Below, one piece after another: positions 56,909 through 64,000 of a stretch of 64,000 nt of DNA. Both the position numbers and the translations under genes were made by a program. Each line of letters opens with the position of its first letter. The first letter of the stretch is position 1. The notes below the pieces were generated by a model, which ran no database searches, was not told the DNA's origin, and saw only the letters and a list, made by a program, of their open reading frames with translations. The DNA is from Paramarasmius palmivorus (lineage: Eukaryota; Basidiomycota; Agaricomycetes; Agaricales; Marasmiaceae). The stretch covers positions 62,001 to 126,000 of the forward strand of contig JAYKXP010000105.1 in NCBI GenBank assembly GCA_037176845.1, written 5' to 3'.

Positions 56909-59619
56909 CACGCGCCACGCCCTCACGTGTAGTGCACTACGCGTCAACTCGGTCCGTGACTACACGAGGCGCGCCAGGGCAACAAACCCCGCGTTTGTTC
57001 CGTGCTTTCATCAGAAGGACCCAGAGCAACCGTTTTGTCCTGCTCTGCCTCTTGTCTTTTTTTCATTAGGTGTACATAGGCCAACATGCGGCGGTCATAG
57101 CTTCGCTCGATCGTGATCAAATGAATTGGCGAGAATCTGGACTGAAGCCGTTTTTTAATTATCGTACAGCGCATTTGAGCGTGTTCATCAACACGAGGAT
57201 TCGTCCGCATACGAGTAATATGGACCGTGCTTTCCGGACCTTGGGGATCCTGTTGAGTTCGACAGCCTAAATACCTAACCGATAATGAGCCGGAATTGGG
57301 GAATGGGGAATAAGACGTACATTGGGGAAAGAAGGGCAGGCATCGACAACCTGTATCTGCCACGACCTTGGTCGAGAGATCCGACACCCACACGTTCATC
57401 GGGAATACGTGAAACCCACAAGCAAAAAACATATCTACAGCTCCAAGCCACAACACCATTGAGCTGTCGTCGCTCCAGGCTGAATCCGCAGGCCTACACG
57501 AGGCGGTTGTCAGTCCGGCATGTTCCTTTCATGCTTATCGTCCGCGGCTACCAAGTCCAGTCACTAAATCCGAGATCTAATTCTGATTTCTGTGAATAGA
57601 TATGTTCATGTCAATTTGTGCCAATTATAATGTTGTAAAAACAGGAACATATACCTGTACAACACCTTCTCGAAGACTGGTATAGGGTAAAAAGGTCCCG
57701 AAAAAATCGAAAGTCTGTGAAAGTCTCTGTGAGATCGTGATACTGATATGATGTCGCTGGTAGAAGACCGCCGATGAGATAGACCCTTCTAGCTAGTGAC
57801 TTCAGTGGAGGAGGTGCTGAATGTGGCGCCTTCAAAGCATAGACCCACCACGGAAAACAAAAGGATCATGCGATATGGCCCAAAAAGGTGATACAGAACC
57901 AGGCTTGCAGGTTGAACGTTCAAGCTGAAAGGTGACTTGGATGACCAATTTTAGGTCAGGTTCTCAATTGAACGGCGTACCTGCACTGAGATTGAGCCGC
58001 ATTCGTGGGCCCACCAACTCAGCATCGGAAATTTTCGCCAAAAATTCAGCCGGCAGCTGGGGAACCTAAGCGCCTGTTAAGCGCCTTGCTCAGAAAGGCA
58101 CACTCTCCTTCAATCGACTGTGCAGGTATCAACCCCGCAGATAAACTCGCGAAACGTTCGGTGCCAACAGAAAGGCTATCTAGGTTGCTTGTCCGATGGG
58201 TCCGATAAAGGATCCGCGGGAATTGCGGTGTAGGAGAAAGCCGGCTTTCATATCACATTCATAGCAATATCTAGACTCGTTTACCGTTCAGCATCACGGT
58301 ATAGGATCAAAAACTAATGCTTGCCTGCGTCAAGTAATGCGGAGAAGGCTCAGGCAGCGAAGCTCGCGGTTCCGAACAACTGTGATCCACCGAAATTGTT
58401 CACCCAGGCTGTAGGCATGTGGTTGCCCACGACGACGACAGCGTTGGGAAATCAGGTGCAAGGTGCATTGCGGCGGACGGCATGCGGAGCAAAGCAGGAC
58501 CTGTATCAGTCTGGCATCTACGCCTCCGAGGTAGCGTGTCACGGCCATACGTGCAACCCATGGCGAAAATGGCTCTAAAAGAGGCCAATGTAGGAGAAAT
58601 GCACGGAGGCTCTGGTAGATGACGCAACTCTTGCCTGTTTCTGGTCGGTTTCGTGAAACTTTGTACGCTGGTACTTGTGGAAACCTTCATCCCGGATGAA
58701 GTTAATATCGCTGCAAGTATGGGAACAGAAGTAGTTCGAAGAGTAACACGGTATTCGCGGAAAGCCCACTAAAGGATATTAGACACCACTGCAGAGGAAT
58801 CAAGAAGTCTGATCAGCTGTCGAGCCTCCTGGTAGAACCAATGACTCCATACCTGACAAGGCTCGCCCAAAGTCCTATTCAAATACTCTTCGCACACCAA
58901 ACTTTGTAACGATTCACAATTACACCTTGGCAAGACCTGGACTTTGGCGATCTTCACGCTTCAACGTCATTCAAGGCTACACGAGCACTGACGTCGATGA
59001 TTGATATTGAGTACTTGAGTCTTGACCGTGGTTCGAAACTTCGGATTCCCAGGATTTTGTATATTCGTGTAGATTGGGGTCGCTTGCCTGTCAGCATGAT
59101 GTGAAACGTTGAGATAAGTAGTGTATTGAGCTAGAGGCTGATATGAGGTATTAGAGATCGGAAGATAGGTGAGATGGTGGTGGTAAGACGGGAACAAGGA
59201 AGCGACGATCACGACTGCTTTCCGAGTCCGACAAATTTGCCTTCGTCTTACGCAACCATGTCTTGGCCTGCAAATGGTGCCTGTTACTAGTGGCGTTCAG
59301 AACTTCAAAAACTTCGTTATACAGCTTAAACTGGCAGCTATCTAACACAGAGCTCAAGAATTCAGCGTTCTGACAAGTGGAAAAGACTTGGCCCAATTTG
59401 ATAGTCCTTACCATCGCCTATAGGCTACATTGTTTCGATGGTAACCTCACAGAGCGCTCACACCTGTTATTTGGATCATGGGGCCATGCAGTAGAAGTTT
59501 ACGATATATGATTGCTACATGAAATAAACGACACCACGATAAGCAACATGTTTTCCACCGTTGGTACAAAAGTTTGGCCTGAACCGCAAGACGAAAAGCA
59601 TCGGCAGTCAAGTTCGCGT
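56909..59619. other. No supported gene
   Basis: Short open frames only. A minus-strand frame at 59151-59414 has weak protein-like character but no motif. Parts of 58.0-58.2 kb look loosely like segments flanking the CFEM genes further right, suggesting old duplication. Confidence 0.4.
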
Positions 59620-59875
59620 AGAGCACCACAATGACTGCGAAGAAGGCTGAATCCCATTTTCTGGTCGGCAGCAGAGCAACCTCCGCGGATGCACTGGCTG
59701 CCTTGAATTCCGGATGCCGCAGAGCTGTAGATACAAGCCTAAATGTGCACATACACAGATCCGCACCCAGCTGAAGTGGGAGCTTCCTGTCCGCACTTCA
59801 TGACATGAGGTACCCGTACACCTTCGACAGCGGCCACAGGATCAAGGTGAAGAAGACGAAGAGCTTGGCCAACAT
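59620..59875 (-). pseudogene. Decayed CFEM-type secreted protein (copy 3)
   Basis: Begins MLAKLFVFFTLI, nearly the same leader as copy 2 (MLAKVFAIFTLV), then changes frame by one base before VAAVEGVRVPHV and KCGQEAPTSAGCGS. The second exon piece SAASGIQGSQCIRGGCSAAD with KMGFSLLRSHC is recognisable, but the segment that should supply two cysteines (the YNxxCVC block of copy 2) is missing. It cannot form the eight-Cys CFEM fold as written. Confidence 0.6.
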
Positions 59876-60827
59876 GAAGATTAGGGTCCAAAGACGGCGA
59901 ACCGAGGGGGATGGATTCGATTCTTTGGGGTTCAAAACCATGCTGAGAGCGGCGTATAGCGGTGCAATCTTCAAATGTTCTTGTTTCCGGTTTGGCAAGT
60001 ATCTGGACGAAGTGGAAGTCGTGGGTGACGATCCAGTCCACTTGAAGATCGGAGACTTGTTTTATTGGCGAAAATGAACACGGAGCCAAGGGCTTGAGAC
60101 GATGATTTGGTGATCTGACATGTGGCATGAGTCGATAGACGGGGGCCCTGTTTTAGTTCTGAGTTGTTGCACATCGCCCAAGGGCCGTAAAGAATGACGA
60201 GCGTGAGCACTGAGATTCATGATTCCGACAAAGAAGTTGACCCATGAAAGGCTTAACCAGAGCCCTTGTCGACATCCAACAGCTCTCCTCGATCATCATC
60301 TCCAAATTCCTCCAGTAGCTTCCGAATTAGTGAAGACATAAACAACGTGGTCAGAGAGATAGACGGCAATGAGAGCACACCTGTAAGTAGTGGTGGTAGC
60401 GACTGTCCGATTCCCAATGTGTGCCATGCAGCTGGGTGATAATTTGAAACGTATGCGATGATCCTGTTGCCAACTCCGATGCAGGATAACAGTTATTTAG
60501 AGAAATATGGACAGAAGAGGGGATGTACTGAGGGTTGCCGACAAGTTGCCGAAGGATTATGGAGGCCGTCACTGGTGAGGGCGGACGCGCGGAAGGTCTA
60601 TGGAGGATGATTAATTCGGATCAGGTAAATTTTTAACAAGGCTCGTGACGACAAAACGACTGGCTGCAGTTTCGATGGCATTGGCAACTTCACGAGTGTT
60701 CTGGGCGGAATAAAAGTTTACAATATATATGGTTACGGTACGAAGAACAAGTGATACTACGACAACTAACATCCAAGTAACACCTTTCCACCATTGGTAC
60801 AGTCACGGTGAAGTTCAACATTCAACC

Positions 60828-61201
60828 TTAGTCTGAAGACGAATAGCATCAGTAATCATGTCCACATAAAGCGCTCGAATGACTTACTGTCACAGTAAGT
60901 GTGAAGAAGATTGAATCCCGTTTTCTGGTCGGCGGGAGAGCAACTCCGCTGGATGCATTGGCCACCATAATTTTTGAATGCCTGAGAGCTGCAGACGCAG
61001 TTGTGGTTGTAGCTGAGTAACACGAGACGTGAGCTGGACGAGCAATGGCAAGAATAAAACGTGTACACACAAGGACCCGCATCCAGCTGAGGAGGCAGCT
61101 TCAGTACCGCAATCCCAGACGCAATCGGGTATGCCTGGAAAGTCGACATTGGCAGCGACGGCTGCAACAAGAGTGAAGATGGCGAAGACCTTTGCCAACA
61201 T
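60828..61201 (-). CDS. CFEM-domain secreted protein (copy 2)
   Basis: Signal peptide MLAKVFAIFTLVAAVAA, then a CFEM domain split by an intron: DCVWDCGTEAASSAGCGS, then YNHNCVCSSQAFKNYGG and QCIQRSCSPADQ with LLHTYC. All eight cysteines are present. A second short intron leads to a two-residue last exon and TAA at 60828-60830. About 95 aa. CFEM proteins are extracellular or wall-bound, and many bind haem or act at host or wood surfaces. A TTTAAAA box lies upstream on the minus strand near 61275. Confidence 0.78.
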
Positions 61202-61519
61202 GATCGATATAAGAGATTAGATGCGGGATCCAAAGACGATGGATTGAGGAGAATGAACTCAAATCCTTAGGCTTTTAAACGAAGCTGAGTGTCGTTTAAG
61301 GGCATGTGCATCGAAAAAGCTCGAACTTTTCGTGTTTCCGGTTTGGCAAGACAATATCCAGACGTAGCCAAGTCATAAGTTCCAGTCCAGGATTTCCGGT
61401 GTGGTACGACTTTTCAAAAAGATGAGAGTGGAGATGGGTGAGAAAGAAGAGGGTGGTAGTCTTGACGTAGAAAGGATTCCGGTCGAAGAAAGAACCTTGG
61501 TGAACGATGCGCTGTGAAA

Positions 61520-61587
61520 GCTCCGACCGGCCAGGAAGACTGGATTATGGGGTCAATACGGCCTTCGTCGACATGTTTAGCAAAATG
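61520..61587. repeat. Diverged duplicated segment flanking the CFEM genes
   Basis: This segment resembles 63153-63232: both share CTAGGAAGACTG or CCAGGAAGACTG after TCCGACC, then GTCGACA followed by a TTTAGC/TCAGCTAAA-like stretch. Each lies left or right of a CFEM copy, suggesting that whole gene-plus-flank units were duplicated in tandem. Similarity was judged by eye. Confidence 0.4.
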
Positions 61588-62354
61588 CCTTCCCAGAAAG
61601 ACAGTTTCGTACCTTTCAGCGAAATCCATAGACTTCTACGCTCTTCCCTGTCTCCACAACCGAAGTAAGACAGAACGGATATCCAAAGTTGATCCAAAGA
61701 CCCGACTTCGGCGACTCCTTGAAGCGAAAAGAACCCCAATCAATTGACTTTGTCTAGCAACAACGGTGCGACCTGTATCTTTCCACCGCCATTTTTTGCT
61801 GTCGTAGCAGCCTAGAGTTCTTCGGAGCAAGTTCCACTCTGGCAGCCCAGGAGATCCCATGGACTTCCAATCCGCGAAGCCCAGCCATCGGATTCGGACG
61901 TGAACGGTCTTTTTCAGGGCTTTCAAGCTACAGTCCGACATGTTGCTGACGAGATTAACGGAGCCATAACGCTGGGCAAAGCGGATACGGTTGAGACTGC
62001 CATAGAAAGCGATGGTGGGGAAGCACAAGGACAATGTCACCCAAAACTCCCACGCAAGATATTCTGTACATATCCTCCTCCAAAGTTGCTAGACAACGAA
62101 CCCACCACAATCAAATTGATTTTGACCGTTTAGGATTGAAGAATGTTACAGTCTTGATATACGAGAAAGTTTACGATTTCAGTATGGGAAAGAGAAAGGT
62201 GTACTCTAGAGTGTATTGTACAACGTACCACGAGAATGACATCGAAGGCACTTTACTTCATACAGACGTACAAAATCAGACAAAACGATGCAACATGTTT
62301 TATGATTTTCGACAAGAGCAAACAGGTAATACTAGTACAACGAGAGGCGCAGGA

Positions 62355-62771
62355 TCATGAAGCGTCCAAGTTCGCGGACGACGGGCCTGGGGATGAAACC
62401 AGTTCAGCATCAGTCTAGAAACGAAGAAGAATAGTATGTATCAGCGAGATTTCATGCCAGTGGAACCATTCGAACGACTTACCACAGAGCTCGTGGAACA
62501 TCGCAGCTCCAGCACGCTGGTCATCGGGAGAGCACCTATCCGCAAGGCATTGCTCGCCCTCCGTCTTGAATCTATCAGAGGCGCAAACGCAGACCCTATC
62601 ATACCTGTGCTGGACGTCAGCAAAAAAAGACATTTTGAACAGCATGAAGTGCACATACACGGAACTGCAACCAGAATCCCTGGCAGCTTGGTTGCCGCAG
62701 TCGAAAACGCAGGACTGAGCGTTGGCGACGGTAACAAACGCGGCGAAGAGGGCGATGTACTTGGCGAACAT
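62355..62771 (-). CDS. CFEM-domain secreted protein (copy 1)
   Basis: Starts MFAKYIALFAAFVTVANAQ (signal peptide; ATG at 62769-62771). CFEM: SCVFDCGNQAARDSGCSS, an intron of about 55 bases, DRVCVCASDRFKTEGEQC, and LADRCSPDDQRAG with FHELCG: eight cysteines in the usual order. A further intron joins GPSSANLDAS and TGA at 62355-62357. An in-frame ATG 12 codons upstream would bury the signal peptide and is not used. A TTTAAAG box at about 62855 on the minus strand is the likely promoter. It is in tandem with two related copies on the same strand. Confidence 0.8.
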
Positions 62772-64000
62772 AGTAGATAGATGAGCAAAATTGAAATTCG
62801 ACTGCAAGGTTCAAAGAGCGATGAGCTGAAGAGACGGTTTGCAGCTCCTTGGCTTTTAAAGTAAACGGAGGTGTCTGTAATCTTTGGCAACGGCTGAAGC
62901 TGAGACGAGTAACAAGCACCACCGGCCTGTCTAGCCTTAGCAAAGAGAGGCACGGCTGAATTCATCGTTTCCATCTAGAGCACGATATCCACGCGTGGCG
63001 AAGTTATGGGCTCCACAGTGCCTTTGAGATTCAAGGCAGGCGTAAAACTCTTTTTGAAAGTGACAAGCGGTCAGAACGAGGAGGCGAGGAGAATTTGCAG
63101 TGTAGGGCGTTCCAGTTCCGAAGAGAACATCGGCGAAGCATGCATTGAGGAAGTTCCGACCTGCTAGGAAGACTGAATCAGGGAGTGGTGGAGTAACGTT
63201 GCTGTCTTGGTCGACAAGTTCAGCTAAACGCTTACCTCAAAAAATAGACAGGTACCTGACATCGAGCGTACCCTAACGACTTGTGACTCCTCCTTTGTCC
63301 TTCTCAAACGGAAACAAAGACGAGCCGATAGCGAGAAGACCTGCTGTGCACAAGAAAACGTCAACAATTAGCGACCTGGAGAGCTGAATGACCAGAATAA
63401 TGTGCTCACTGTATCGGAAATTCCTCTCAAAGATGTATCCATTGCGCCGTTGCGATTCTCGTCGCTTTAGCATTCCGGTGTTCTTGCATCCGCCCCCAAT
63501 CTCGTGACTTCGGATTCCCGAGGCCTTCGGTTCGCCAATCCAGAGTCCAGAAGGTAAAGTTCCATTGAAAATTGTCGAGCTCAAACTCGAAGCTTGAGGC
63601 CTTGAGGCCTTGAGGCTTTGGAACGATACTCTGAAGCAGACGGGGGAGTCACTACGCAGTGATGGTGAAATAAAATCAAAGGACAAGCGGAGAACGCGGA
63701 GTCACGACGAGCTGAAAATTTCCCACGCGATCGTCTTTGCTCTCTTTGTCTATCCCGTCAAGGACTTTGATTTCTGTTGATTTCCCGCCTGATGGTATGT
63801 CAAGTGCAAGTACAAACAAGCCCAGATACTGCAAAAACCAAGTGGAAAAGCTCACCGGAACGAGGTATCTCACTGACAGTGATAAACATCCTCTGAATGG
63901 GAAACGTGTGTCTGACTGCTCCCGGGCCTTTTATCTCATCTGACAATTTGGCTGTCCATCTTGGAGCAGCCGAAGGTGTTCAGGTTGAACTATTCGAAGA
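62772..64000. other. Right end of window, CFEM promoter and duplicated flank
   Basis: It holds the promoter of CFEM copy 1, the diverged repeat at 63153-63232, and a 137-codon minus-strand frame (63273-63686) without recognised motifs. No gene is supported. Confidence 0.4.

Noticed and set aside
1..64000. tRNA genes
   Set aside because: I scanned for GGTTCGAA/GGTTCAAA T-loop motifs; the few matches have no acceptor stem or A-box partner.

Overview
The window looks like a basidiomycete (Agaricomycetes, mushroom) chromosome. Genes are dense and split by 45-70 base GT-AG introns. The families are typical mushroom ones: CFEM secreted proteins, F-box proteins with degenerate C-terminal zinc-binding Cys clusters, GH76-like membrane proteins, a tannase-type feruloyl esterase, NST1, and a large uncharacterised agaric family. 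There are no prokaryotic signals.

Left flank (1-21.2 kb): a C2H2 zinc-finger protein; two convergent GH76-like, single-pass membrane paralogues; a gene-poor stretch (8.5-11.9 kb); a feruloyl esterase gene with three apparent frameshifts; an SGNH esterase on the minus strand; and NST1, with an in-frame stop and one-base shifts.

Centre (21.24-44.7 kb): the most unusual part. An intact 2624-aa Helitron Rep/PIF1-helicase is followed by about nine further genes, all on the plus strand and closely packed, and most have a TATA-like box a short distance before the ATG. They are a 489-aa novel protein, a weak 187-aa ORF, an 891-aa member of an agaric family of unknown function, an F-box protein, a nucleotidyltransferase-fold-like protein, a 75-aa basic protein, a second F-box protein, a complete short ribonucleotide reductase small subunit, and a third F-box protein. 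An 11-bp perfect inverted repeat brackets the whole block: CCCGCTACCCC at 21242 and GGGGTAGCGGG at 44671, the latter followed at once by a GC-rich hairpin. This is the expected layout of a Helitron2/Helentron element (5' terminal repeat, 3' subterminal repeat, then hairpin). I therefore interpret 21.2-44.7 kb as one giant cargo-bearing element. That reading is inference, but it is directly testable.

Right flank (44.8-64 kb): a U6 snRNA gene about 100 bases beyond the proposed element end; an APC amino-acid permease and an RNase H2 subunit C gene, both with apparent frameshifts; a DUF985/Cupin_5 protein; an F-box protein with C-terminal Cys/His clusters; a 493-aa Ser/Pro-rich unknown protein; and a tandem CFEM cluster (two intact copies, one decayed).

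Caveat: at least a dozen one-base frame disruptions occur in six host genes, against only one in about 16 kb of coding sequence inside the element. Real decay and uneven assembly quality both remain possible. Gene models with introns were spliced by eye from GT-AG signals, phase and family similarity. First exons are the least certain.
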